Translations under genes and position numbers: made by a program
Notes under the pieces: generated by a model
What the model saw: the letters and a program-made list of their open reading frames with translations, nothing else
Told to the model about the DNA's origin: nothing
The model's database searches: none
Assembly: GCA_902465435.1 (NCBI GenBank)
Contig: CABQNH010000012.1
Coordinates: 1 to 45,284 of the forward strand
DNA length: 45,284 nt
DNA from: an uncultured Eubacteriales bacterium
Lineage (GTDB): Bacteria > Bacillota > Clostridia > Oscillospirales > Oscillospiraceae
Reading direction: 5' to 3'
Part shown: one piece after another, positions 1-7,293 of the stretch
Numbering within the stretch: position 1 is the stretch's first letter
Layout of the letters: each line of letters begins with the position of its first letter

Positions 1-24
1 GAGATTAGAAAGGAGATAGAGTAT

Positions 25-333
25 ATGCTACGCATAACCGATAACTACACATTACAGATGTTATGTGGTGCACCACATAACGTCTGCAATGAGGAAAGCA
101 AGATCAACGGAATGCGCCCGAACCGCAGTGTGAAGAATGACGACGGCGTGATGGTGGATTTCATCTTCGGCCCTGCCTTTATCTGTGACTGCCGTGGCGA
201 AAATCTGGACAGTCTTTCCGATGAACAGATCGACCGCTACGGCAAGATGTTCCGCTATCCCGAACACCTTGCAAGGGTGAACGACACACTGTTCGGCATC
301 CCGTACCGCCCGCAGCCGGAGCAGGAGCGGTGA
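25..333 (+). CDS. DUF3846-like ICE protein, possibly truncated at its N-terminus
   Basis: A 102-residue soluble protein. The ATG at 25 has a good ribosome-binding site (AGGAGA, about 8 nt upstream). Its C-terminal half (FIFGPAFICDC, then SLSDEQIDRYGKMF and a Pro-rich tail) resembles the DUF3846 region found near the mobilisation genes of Tn1549-like elements; this is from memory of the family, not a search. Family members often carry more N-terminal sequence, so this may be a short version. Function is unknown; an accessory or antirestriction role is sometimes assumed from location only. It is separated from the methyltransferase downstream by a 176-bp non-coding stretch. Confidence 0.55.
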   Translation: MLRITDNYTLQMLCGAPHNVCNEESKINGMRPNRSVKNDDGVMVDFIFGPAFICDCRGENLDSLSDEQIDRYGKMFRYPEHLARVNDTLFGIPYRPQPEQER

Positions 334-402
334 TATTATTTCGGTCGGTGGCAAAATGTTCGGCCTATGGGACGAACGCTATGCACTGTACCAGCAAGCA
401 TC

Positions 403-445
403 GCCGTTGTGATACCACAACGGCACTTGTCAGGGGTAGCCCCTG
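403..445. promoter_or_regulatory. Twin hairpins, candidate oriT of the ICE
   Basis: Inside the 334-509 gap there are two adjacent perfect inverted repeats. The first has 9-bp arms (GCCGTTGTG / CACAACGGC, 403-411 and 416-424). The second is CAGGGG / CCCCTG with a 3-nt loop (431-436 and 440-445), followed by a C-rich stretch. Hairpins beside a mobilisation operon are typical of origins of transfer, and a MobC-like domain is encoded 1.5 kb downstream. No nick site can be assigned. The second hairpin could instead be an attenuator for the methyltransferase operon. Confidence 0.3.
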
Positions 446-509
446 AAACCCTTTCGTCCCCACCCATGCGGAGGACGATATTTTTATACCCGAAAGGAGG
501 TCACAGCCG

Positions 510-1982
510 GTGAATGAACCCATGACCTTTTTGGACTTTTTCAGCGGTGTCGGCGGTTTCCGCAAGGGCTTTGAGCTTTGTGGCATGGTCTGCAAAGGCC
601 ACTGCGAGATCGACAAATTCGCAGACCGCAGCTACCGTGCGATCCATGATGTAAAGGAGGATGAATGGTATGGCGAGGACATCACCAAAACCGAGCCCGC
701 CGACCTGCCGAGGGTCAACCTCTGGGCAGGCGGATTCCCGTGTCAGGACATTTCTGTATCTGGCCGACAGCGAGGGCTTGCAGGCAAGCGAAGCTCTCTC
801 TTTTTTGAAATCGTTAGACTCCTCAAAGGCATGCCTGCCGAGGATCGACCCGAATGGCTTGTCCTTGAAAATGTTAAAAATCTGCTCTCCGTTAATCGAG
901 GATGGGACTTTGCGACCGTTCTCCATTCGTTGGCCGAAATCGGCTATCATATCGAATACGGACTGCTTAATTCACGCTTCCACGGCGTTCCGCAAAACCG
1001 GGAACGCATCTACCTTGTCGCTTATCGACATTTTAGATCCGAAGGTGGACGAAAAGTATTTCCTGTCACCGCAGGCGACGGCAAGGCTCTTATACAGCTG
1101 ATCGGCGGCACGCAGGGCAAACGGGTCTATGATCCCGCAGGCGTGAGCTGCACGCTGATGAGCGAGGGCTGCGGCTTTGCCGGACGCACGGGGATGTACT
1201 TCATCGACCTGTGCAAAGGCGAACCGAGGCTGACCGAGCACGCCCGCTGCATCAAAGCAAGGTATGACAGCGGCATTACCAACCACAGCGGCGACAAAAG
1301 CGGCGTTCTCTGTATGAGCGGCGAGTGCCCGGACCGCACCGAGGAAACGGCGCTCATTCAACTAAAACGGGGTACGCCGAAAATCTTGGAGCAGGATCAT
1401 ACCAAATGCCTGATCGCAGGCTATGACAAGATCGGGGTCAGCAACCGGGGCGAAAACTCCGGTGTTTTTTATGGCTGCCGTGCCGTCCTCACCCCCGACC
1501 GGGAAAACAAGCGGCAGAACGGGCGGCGCTTCAAGGCGTGCGGCGAACCGGCTTTCTGCCTGAACACGCAGGACAAGCACGGTGTTTATCTCTGCGCCTG
1601 CGATTCCTGCGAGTTTGCTTTGCGTATCAAAAATGCCACTGCTGCCGGATATGCGGAGGCCCACTGCGGCGACAGCATCAATCTGGCGTTTCCCGACAGC
1701 AAGACCCGCCGAGGCCGTGTCGGGAAAGGCCATGCACAGACACTGGACACCTCCTGTAATCAGGGCGTGCCCCTCGGCTGTGGGCGCATCCGCAAGCTGA
1801 CACCCCGTGAGTGCTGGCGGCTGCAAGGCTTTTCGAACGATATGTTTGACCGGGCTGCCGCCGTCAATTCCGACACCCAGCTTTACAAGCAGGCGGGCAA
1901 TGGCGTGACGATTCCCGTCGTGTATGCGGTCGGCAAGCGGATCGTCGAAATACAAAATGAATTAGATAAGGAGAGCCTATGA
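510..1982 (+). CDS. DNA (cytosine-5-)-methyltransferase of the ICE
   Basis: A 490-residue C5-methyltransferase that transfers methyl from SAM to cytosine in DNA. Motif I is FFSGVGGFRKG (residues 10-20), motif IV GGFPCQDIS with catalytic Cys78, motif VI ENV (120-122), motif VIII PQNRERIYLV (161-170), motifs IX/X RECWRLQGF and QAGNGVTIP near the C-terminus. The 260-residue variable region is long and holds two similar segments (247-266 and 300-319), probably target-recognition repeats. The GTG at 510 is chosen because AGGAGG sits 9 nt upstream. No restriction enzyme is adjacent, so it is an orphan methylase, probably protecting the element against host restriction. The stop overlaps the next start (ATGA), implying translational coupling. 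Confidence 0.93.
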   Translation: MNEPMTFLDFFSGVGGFRKGFELCGMVCKGHCEIDKFADRSYRAIHDVKEDEWYGEDITKTEPADLPRVNLWAGGFPCQDISVSGRQRGLAGKRSSLFFEIVRLLKGMPAEDRPEWLVLENVKNLLSVNRGWDFATVLHSLAEIGYHIEYGLLNSRFHGVPQNRERIYLVAYRHFRSEGGRKVFPVTAGDGKALIQLIGGTQGKRVYDPAGVSCTLMSEGCGFAGRTGMYFIDLCKGEPRLTEHARCIKARYDSGITNHSGDKSGVLCMSGECPDRTEETALIQLKRGTPKILEQDHTKCLIAGYDKIGVSNRGENSGVFYGCRAVLTPDRENKRQNGRRFKACGEPAFCLNTQDKHGVYLCACDSCEFALRIKNATAAGYAEAHCGDSINLAFPDSKTRRGRVGKGHAQTLDTSCNQGVPLGCGRIRKLTPRECWRLQGFSNDMFDRAAAVNSDTQLYKQAGNGVTIPVVYAVGKRIVEIQNELDKESL

Positions 1983-2926
1983 GAAAGCGCAATGTTCACA
2001 TTCAATTCTGGCTGGACAAAAAGGAAGCCAAGGCGTTTCAGAAGAAGGTCAGGAAAAGCGGGCTTTCCCGTGAAGCGTATCTCCGCCACTTGGTAAACGG
2101 CCTTGAACCGCAGGACGCCCCGCCGCCCGACTATTACGCCATGATGCGGGAGCTGCACGGGATCGGCAATAACCTCAATCAGATCGCCGCAAAAGCCCAT
2201 ACCCTGAACGTACTGGATGTGCAGCGATACTCTGCCACCAACGCCCTGCTGATCCTTGCCACGAAGCCGGATGCCTGCAGGCTGGGCGACAAAGATTTCT
2301 GGCGGGATCAGGGCGTGTATATCAAGCGGCAGGAGTTCGGCCGCCCCATCAAGATCGTCGAGTCTAACGGCGAGTACACCCGTGACGACGGCAGCATCGG
2401 CGTGTCCTACAACATCAAGCGGGTCTATGACATCTCGCAGACCACCGCCCGAACGAGAGCGCCGCAGGCGGTTTCCCATGACGCACGGGCACTGCTGAAC
2501 GCCTTGATCTACAAGCGCCCTGCGTCGGTGCAGTCCGTGGACGAGCTGCCGAACGGCATGGCTGCCGTGTACGACCGTGAGCAGAACGCCGTTTTCGTCC
2601 GCCGTGGGCTTTCGGCAAACGACCTGTTCTGCGGTCTGTCCAAAGCACTGGCGCAGGCGGAGCTTGCCCGGACTGGCAAGGAATACACCGAGGAAAACGC
2701 CGGTTTCAAGGCGCAGTGCGTTTCCTATATCCTTGGCAAAGAGTTCGGTGTGGATGTGAGCGGCTATGCTTTTGAAGCGCCTGCCGACTTCCTGCACACC
2801 GATGACCCGCAGACGATCCGTGCCGAGCTGACCGACATCCGGGACACCGCCTATGACATTTCCGCAAGGATGATGCGGTCGCTGGAACAGAGCAAAGCAC
2901 CCCGCCTGAGCGAACAAGAGCGATGA
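1979..2926 (+). CDS. Chimeric protein: MobC-like N-terminus fused to LtrC/ArdC-like C-terminus
   Basis: 315 residues. Residues 1-84 read as a MobC relaxosome accessory protein: a ribbon-helix-helix-like start with QFWLDKKEAKAF and SREAYLRHL, then the MobC signature HGIGNNLNQIA at 60-70. From residue 85 (SATNALLILATKPDA, then GEYTRDDGSIGVSYN and VYDISQTT) it reads as the LtrC/ArdC-like antirestriction or zinc-metalloprotease-like protein of Tn1549-type elements, which is normally a separate gene. MobC is normally followed by a relaxase gene; none is present. The simplest reading is an in-frame deletion joining mobC to ltrC near base 2230. The family assignments are recalled, not computed. Start and stop both overlap neighbouring genes by 4 nt. 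Confidence 0.7.
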   Translation: MRKRNVHIQFWLDKKEAKAFQKKVRKSGLSREAYLRHLVNGLEPQDAPPPDYYAMMRELHGIGNNLNQIAAKAHTLNVLDVQRYSATNALLILATKPDACRLGDKDFWRDQGVYIKRQEFGRPIKIVESNGEYTRDDGSIGVSYNIKRVYDISQTTARTRAPQAVSHDARALLNALIYKRPASVQSVDELPNGMAAVYDREQNAVFVRRGLSANDLFCGLSKALAQAELARTGKEYTEENAGFKAQCVSYILGKEFGVDVSGYAFEAPADFLHTDDPQTIRAELTDIRDTAYDISARMMRSLEQSKAPRLSEQER

Positions 2927-3123
2927 ATATGGGGAAACAGGAAAAACGGGTATTGACCCTTGACCGCTACGAACATGGCGTTGTGGTCAATGCCCTCAAT
3001 GAAATGCGGAACGATCTGCTGGAGGAAGAACGCCCCACCGACATTGTTGACGAAGTTCTCTTGAAAGTGATCGATGCGCCCGCAAAGAAAGTACGGCGCA
3101 GGAGCGATGAAGAAAGAGAATAA
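2923..3123 (+). CDS. Small conserved ICE protein of unknown function
   Basis: 66 residues, highly charged, with a predicted helical centre (YEHGVVVNALNEMRNDLLEEE) and a basic C-terminal tail (KKVRRRSDEERE). The ATG at 2923 overlaps the preceding stop; a second ATG at 2929 is possible. It ends 17 bp inside the VirD4 gene, so it belongs to the same operon. A small acidic protein is commonly encoded just before VirD4 in this element type. No catalytic motif is visible and no function is proposed. Confidence 0.6.
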   Translation: MNMGKQEKRVLTLDRYEHGVVVNALNEMRNDLLEEERPTDIVDEVLLKVIDAPAKKVRRRSDEERE

Positions 3124-4888
3124 CCACTTTGTCCTCTGCCTGTTCGGTATTCTCCCCGTGGTGTGGCTGGGGCTGCTGATCGCCCCTGCTGCCCACGGCG
3201 GTCTGCCGGAGATCATCGCACGGTTTCCGGCAGTAATGAACGCCCCATTTCATATTGAGCTTTGCGGGGACAGTCTGAAAACTGTCTTCGTTCTGCTCAG
3301 CGCTTACGGGCTTGCGGTGGGTGTCATTCTATCGTCCCGCCGCAATTACCGCCGTGGCGAGGAACACGGTTCGGCCAAGTGGGGCTCGGCTCGAACCGTC
3401 AACCGAAAATACCGGGCAGCCGAGCCGGAGGACAACAAGATCTTCACGCAGAATGTCCGTATGGGACTGGACGGGCGAAAGCACCGCCGCAACCTCAATA
3501 CGGTCGTTGTCGGCGGCAGCGGCGCAGGCAAAACGAGATTTTACGCCAAACCGAATCTGTGTCAGGCCAACACGAGCTTTACCGTTCTCGACCCGAAAGG
3601 CGAGCTGCTGCGCAGTACGGGGCATCTGCTGCGACAAAAGGGCTATGAGGTTCGTGTGCTGGATCTTCTGAATATGGAGAAAAGCCACTGCTACAACCCG
3701 TTTGTCTACCTGCGGGACGACAATGATGTGCAGCGGCTTGTGACCAATCTGTTCAAAAGCACCACACCGAAAGGCAGCCAGTCCAACGATCCCTTTTGGG
3801 ACACCGCCGCATCTATGCTCCTGCTGGCGCTGATCTTCTATCTGAAATACGAAGCGCCGCCCGACGAGCAGAACTTCCCGATGGTCATGGAGATGCTGCG
3901 TGCGGCGGATGTGCGGGAGGACTGCGACGAATACACCTCACCGCTGGACGAGCTGTTTGAGCGGCTGGAAATGAGGGAGCCCGACCACATTGCTGTGAAG
4001 TATTACAAGGACTATCATTCCGGCAGCGCAAAAACGCTGAAATCCATTCAGATCACGCTGGCGGCAAGGCTCGAAAAATTCAATTTGTCCTCGCTGGCGG
4101 CGTTGACTGCTACGGATGAGCTGAATCTGCCGTCCCTCGGAGAGAAGAAAGTGGCGCTCTTTGCCCTGATTCCCGACAATGACACCAGCTTTAACTTTTT
4201 GGTCAGCATCCTTTATACCCAGCTTTTTCAGCAGCTATTTTATCTGGCCGACTACAAATACGGCGGCAGCCTGCCTGTCCCCGTTCATTTTTTAATGGAC
4301 GAGTTCAGCAATGTCAGCCTGCCGGAGGACTTCTCCAAGATCCTTGCGGTCATGCGCTCCCGCAATGTGTATGTGTCGATCATTCTGCAAAATGTAGCGG
4401 CACTCAAAGCGCTGTTTGAAAAGGAATGGGAGTCGATCCTCGGCAACTGCGATGAGTTCCTTTACCTCGGCGGCAACGAAACTTCGACCCACAAGCTGAT
4501 CTCGGAATCCTATCTCGGCAAATCCACCATCGACACCAACACCTACGGCAAATCCTCTGGGCGCAACGGCAATTACAGCACGAACTATCAGATCAGCGGC
4601 AGAGAGCTTCTGACGCCGGACGAGGTGCGTATGCTGGACAACCGTTACGCTCTTTTGTTTATCCGTGGTGAGCGTCCTGTAATGGATGAAAAATACGACA
4701 TTCTGAAACACCCGAACATTGCGCTGACCGAGGACGGCGGTGCAGCCCCCTATCAACACGGTGGGACGGAAAATGCCGTTGCAACGCTCTCGTTTGCAGG
4801 CGCTGCCGCCGAAACCATATCTGCACCAAACGAACCCATACCCGATTATGAGCTTCTTTCCGACGAGGATATAGAAGCTCTTTTTTAA
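3107..4888 (+). CDS. VirD4/TraG-type coupling protein ATPase
   Basis: 593 residues. It couples the relaxosome DNA to the type IV secretion channel and powers substrate entry. Two N-terminal membrane segments (about 8-26 and 60-75) precede the ATPase domain: Walker A GGSGAGKT at 136-143, DPKGE at 162-166, Walker B FLMDEF at 395-400, and a conserved ILQN about 25 residues further on. The acidic C-terminal tail (ELLSDEDIEALF) may contact partners. ATG 3107 is preferred over an upstream in-frame ATG at 3074 because the hydrophobic anchor then sits properly at the N-terminus and GGAG lies just before it, though spacing is short. It retains every key motif, although no relaxase is visible in the window. 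Confidence 0.93.
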   Translation: MKKENNHFVLCLFGILPVVWLGLLIAPAAHGGLPEIIARFPAVMNAPFHIELCGDSLKTVFVLLSAYGLAVGVILSSRRNYRRGEEHGSAKWGSARTVNRKYRAAEPEDNKIFTQNVRMGLDGRKHRRNLNTVVVGGSGAGKTRFYAKPNLCQANTSFTVLDPKGELLRSTGHLLRQKGYEVRVLDLLNMEKSHCYNPFVYLRDDNDVQRLVTNLFKSTTPKGSQSNDPFWDTAASMLLLALIFYLKYEAPPDEQNFPMVMEMLRAADVREDCDEYTSPLDELFERLEMREPDHIAVKYYKDYHSGSAKTLKSIQITLAARLEKFNLSSLAALTATDELNLPSLGEKKVALFALIPDNDTSFNFLVSILYTQLFQQLFYLADYKYGGSLPVPVHFLMDEFSNVSLPEDFSKILAVMRSRNVYVSIILQNVAALKALFEKEWESILGNCDEFLYLGGNETSTHKLISESYLGKSTIDTNTYGKSSGRNGNYSTNYQISGRELLTPDEVRMLDNRYALLFIRGERPVMDEKYDILKHPNIALTEDGGAAPYQHGGTENAVATLSFAGAAAETISAPNEPIPDYELLSDEDIEALF

Positions 4889-4906
4889 TGTAAGGAGGAT
4901 GAACCT

Positions 4907-5251
4907 ATGAAGAACACCAAAAAGGCCGCAAACAAGCTGCCTGTGCCCGGCAAGGTCAGAAAGGGCTTCCGTTTCTACTGCGCCGCCGTACTGTCGGTTG
5001 CCCTTGTGCTCGGCTGCTCCGTCACGGCCTTCGCTGCCAATGACCCGATCGCCGCCGTGAACAACCTGAGCGATTTCATTTTCGGTCTGATCCGTGCGGT
5101 CGGACTGATCCTGCTCGGCTGGGGCATCGTGCAGGTGGGACTTTCGTTCCAGTCCCACGATCCCAGCCAGCGCAGCAACGGCTTTCTCACGCTTGCGGGC
5201 GGCATTGTCATCACTTTTGCCAAAGAGATCCTGAACCTGATCACGGGCTGA
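4907..5251 (+). CDS. Maff2-family pilin-like membrane protein
   Basis: 114 residues. A basic N-terminus is followed by a signal-peptide-like segment (AAVLSVALVLGCSVTAFA, about 24-41), then two hydrophobic helices (about 57-76 and 92-110) with a polar loop between. This is the layout of VirB2-like pilins and of the Maff2 family encoded after VirD4 in Tn1549-type elements. It probably forms part of the mating channel or surface structure in the membrane. AAGGAGG stands 9 nt before the ATG. The gap to VirD4 is 18 nt, so the two are co-transcribed. Confidence 0.82.
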   Translation: MKNTKKAANKLPVPGKVRKGFRFYCAAVLSVALVLGCSVTAFAANDPIAAVNNLSDFIFGLIRAVGLILLGWGIVQVGLSFQSHDPSQRSNGFLTLAGGIVITFAKEILNLITG

Positions 5252-5264
5252 AAGGAGGCTGAAG

Positions 5265-5480
5265 ATGGAAAAGTGTGAGTGCTATATCCACTCTCTGAAA
5301 CAGGGAGAAACCCATGTGCTCGGTGAGGCGACGATCCTCAAACGCATTGGGGACAACGACTACCTTGCCGAATACAACGGCGTGAAGTGCCACGCCATAT
5401 TCAATCCCTTTGCCGGGCGCTACTTTGTAGACGATGTGTACGGTGTGATCCGCAGTTCGCCCGACCGGGACAGCAGATAA
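5265..5480 (+). CDS. Small conserved ICE protein of unknown function
   Basis: 71 residues, soluble and beta-rich in appearance, with two Cys near the N-terminus (KCECY) and one in GVKCHAIFNPFAGRYFVDDVYG. It has a strong AAAGGAGG site and lies 13 nt after the pilin-like gene. Homologues at this place are usual in Tn1549-like elements, but no role is known to me. The Phe/Tyr-rich centre suggests a small folded domain, not a spurious reading frame. Confidence 0.6.
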   Translation: MEKCECYIHSLKQGETHVLGEATILKRIGDNDYLAEYNGVKCHAIFNPFAGRYFVDDVYGVIRSSPDRDSR

Positions 5481-5542
5481 ATGATACGGCGCATGGGGCA
5501 GGTCACTTCGGCCTGCCCCTACTTGCCGGAAAGGAGGAAGCT

Positions 5543-6109
5543 GTGAAGAAATACAGCATTATTTATGCAGACCCGCCTTGGCGGTACAAGGTCTATTCTA
5601 AAAAGGGGCTTGGGCGCTCCGCCGAATCCCACTACCCGACAATGGAGCTGGAAGATATACGGGCGCTGCCGGTCAGCACACTTGCCGCCGATGACTGCGT
5701 ATTGTTTCTATGGACAACGATCCCGCTGCTGCACGACTGCTTTTCGGTCATGCGTTCGTGGGGCTTTTCGTATAAGACGGTGGCTTTCGTGTGGATCAAG
5801 CAGAACCGCAAGTCCGACAGCCTGTTTTGGGGTATGGGACACTGGACGAGAGCCAATGCGGAGTTCTGTATGCTTGCCACCAAAGGCCACCCGAAACGCC
5901 GCTCTGCCGGGGTGCATCAAGTCATCCTCTCCCACATCGAGGAACACAGCAAAAAGCCGGAAGAAGCAAGACGGCGCATTGTTGAGCTGATGGGCAATTT
6001 GTCACGCATTGAACTGTTCGCCCGTCAGAAAGCGGACGGATGGGATGCTTGGGGCAACGAGGTCGCCTGTGATGTTGCGCTGACGGGAGGTGAGCCGAAT
6101 GTCGGATAA
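5543..6109 (+). CDS. MT-A70 family DNA adenine N6-methyltransferase
   Basis: 188 residues. The DPPW catalytic motif is at residues 10-13, preceded by the short beta strand YSIIYA. FLWTT and FVWIKQNRK further on, and the C-terminal SRIELFARQKADGWDAWGNE, are standard for the MT-A70/Ime4-like family that methylates adenine N6 in DNA. The GTG at 5543 is chosen because AAGGAGG lies just upstream and the protein then starts directly at the first core strand; an in-frame ATG at 5387 would overlap the previous gene. Together with the cytosine methylase at 510 the element carries two orphan methylases, probably for evading restriction on entry into a new host. Confidence 0.9.
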   Translation: MKKYSIIYADPPWRYKVYSKKGLGRSAESHYPTMELEDIRALPVSTLAADDCVLFLWTTIPLLHDCFSVMRSWGFSYKTVAFVWIKQNRKSDSLFWGMGHWTRANAEFCMLATKGHPKRRSAGVHQVILSHIEEHSKKPEEARRRIVELMGNLSRIELFARQKADGWDAWGNEVACDVALTGGEPNVG

Positions 6110-6935
6110 CTGGGTCGTACAGAATCTCGAAAACGCACTCGAAACTTGGAACGAAAAGCTGGCAGAGATCTGGCAGCTCATTACGCAGTCGCCAGAGCAA
6201 TTCAAGGGCGGCACGATCTGGAATGTGATCGTCGGCATCCACGGTGCGGTGCAGGCTATCGGGCTTGCGCTGCTCGTTTTGTTCTTTGTGGTGGGCGTGA
6301 TGAAAACCTGCGGCAGCTTTGCGGAACTGAAGCGGCCGGAACACGCCCTGAAAGTGTTCATCCGCTTCGTCCTTGCCAAAGCCGCCGTCACATACGGCTT
6401 GGAGCTGATGATTGCCCTGTTCAATATCGTGCAGGGGCTGATCTCTACCATCATGAACGCCGCAGGCTTCGGCACAGCGCAGGAAACCGTGCTGCCCGCC
6501 GAGATCGTAACCGCCGTGGAGGACTGCGGCTTTTTTGAAAGCATCCCATTGTGGGCAGTGACCTTGATCGGCGGGCTGTTCATTACGGTCTTGTCGTTTA
6601 TCATGATCATGACCGTGTACGGCAGATTTTTCAAACTATATCTCTATACGGCCATTGCACCGGTCCCGCTTTCTGCCTTTGCGGGCGAGCCGTCGCAGAA
6701 CATCGGCAAGAGTTTCATCAAGAGTTATGCCGCCGTCTGCTTGGAGGGGGCAATTATCGTTCTGGCGTGCATCATCTTCTCCCTGTTTGCATCCAGCCCG
6801 CCCGTCGTCGATCCCGATGCGGCGGCGGTGACACAGGTGTGGTCGTATGTGGGCGAGTTGGTTTTCAATATGCTGGTGCTCGTCGGCGCAGTCAAAATGG
6901 CCGACCGTGTTGTGCGTGAAATGATGGGACTGTAA
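6099..6935 (+). CDS. TrbL/VirB6-like inner-membrane channel protein
   Basis: 278 residues with an amphipathic N-terminus and five or six membrane spans (clear ones near 50-70, 150-180, 210-235 and 250-270). Size, topology and position between VirD4 and VirB4 match the TrbL/VirB6-like component of conjugative transfer channels. The ATG at 6099 has GGGAGG 8 nt upstream; an in-frame GTG at 6090 would overlap that site. It overlaps the MT-A70 stop by 11 nt. The motif YGRFFKLYLYTAIAPVPLSAF is well conserved in this family as I know it. Confidence 0.82.
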   Translation: MSDNWVVQNLENALETWNEKLAEIWQLITQSPEQFKGGTIWNVIVGIHGAVQAIGLALLVLFFVVGVMKTCGSFAELKRPEHALKVFIRFVLAKAAVTYGLELMIALFNIVQGLISTIMNAAGFGTAQETVLPAEIVTAVEDCGFFESIPLWAVTLIGGLFITVLSFIMIMTVYGRFFKLYLYTAIAPVPLSAFAGEPSQNIGKSFIKSYAAVCLEGAIIVLACIIFSLFASSPPVVDPDAAAVTQVWSYVGELVFNMLVLVGAVKMADRVVREMMGL

Positions 6936-6948
6936 AGGAGGAAGAAAT

Positions 6949-7293
6949 TTGGAAGTAAAAATTAATCGGGAGATTCGCAACTATACGGAATCCATGTTTT
7001 TCGGGCTGTCCATGCGGCAGTTCGTTTTTTCTGTCTTGGCGATCCTCGTCGCCGTGGGGCTGTACTTTTTGCTGAAACCCCATTTCGGGACGGAAACCGT
7101 CAGTTGGATGTGCATTCTCGGTGCCGCACCCTTTGCGGCGCTGGGCTTTATCACTTATCACGGCATGACCGCCGAGCAATTTCTCTGGGCGTGGCTGCGC
7201 TCGGAGCTGTTAGAGCCGAAAGAGCTTCGCTTTGAGGCATCGAACCTCTACTATGAAGCGCTCAAAGACAAATTGGAGGGAGGAAAATCATGA
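6949..7293 (+). CDS. PrgI-family conjugal transfer membrane protein
   Basis: 114 residues beginning at a TTG (6949) with AAGGAGG 7 nt upstream. MEVKINREIRNYTE at the N-terminus, two adjacent membrane helices (about 24-41 and 50-64) and the cytoplasmic tail after GMTAEQFLWAW are the hallmarks of PrgI-type proteins, small partners of the VirB4 ATPase (VirB3-like role). Its stop overlaps the VirB4 start (ATGA), consistent with stoichiometric coupling. Confidence 0.85.
   Translation: MEVKINREIRNYTESMFFGLSMRQFVFSVLAILVAVGLYFLLKPHFGTETVSWMCILGAAPFAALGFITYHGMTAEQFLWAWLRSELLEPKELRFEASNLYYEALKDKLEGGKS

Noticed and set aside
510..1982. A restriction-modification system around the cytosine methylase
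   Set aside because: No endonuclease gene is adjacent and the neighbours are mobilisation genes, so it is called an orphan methylase.
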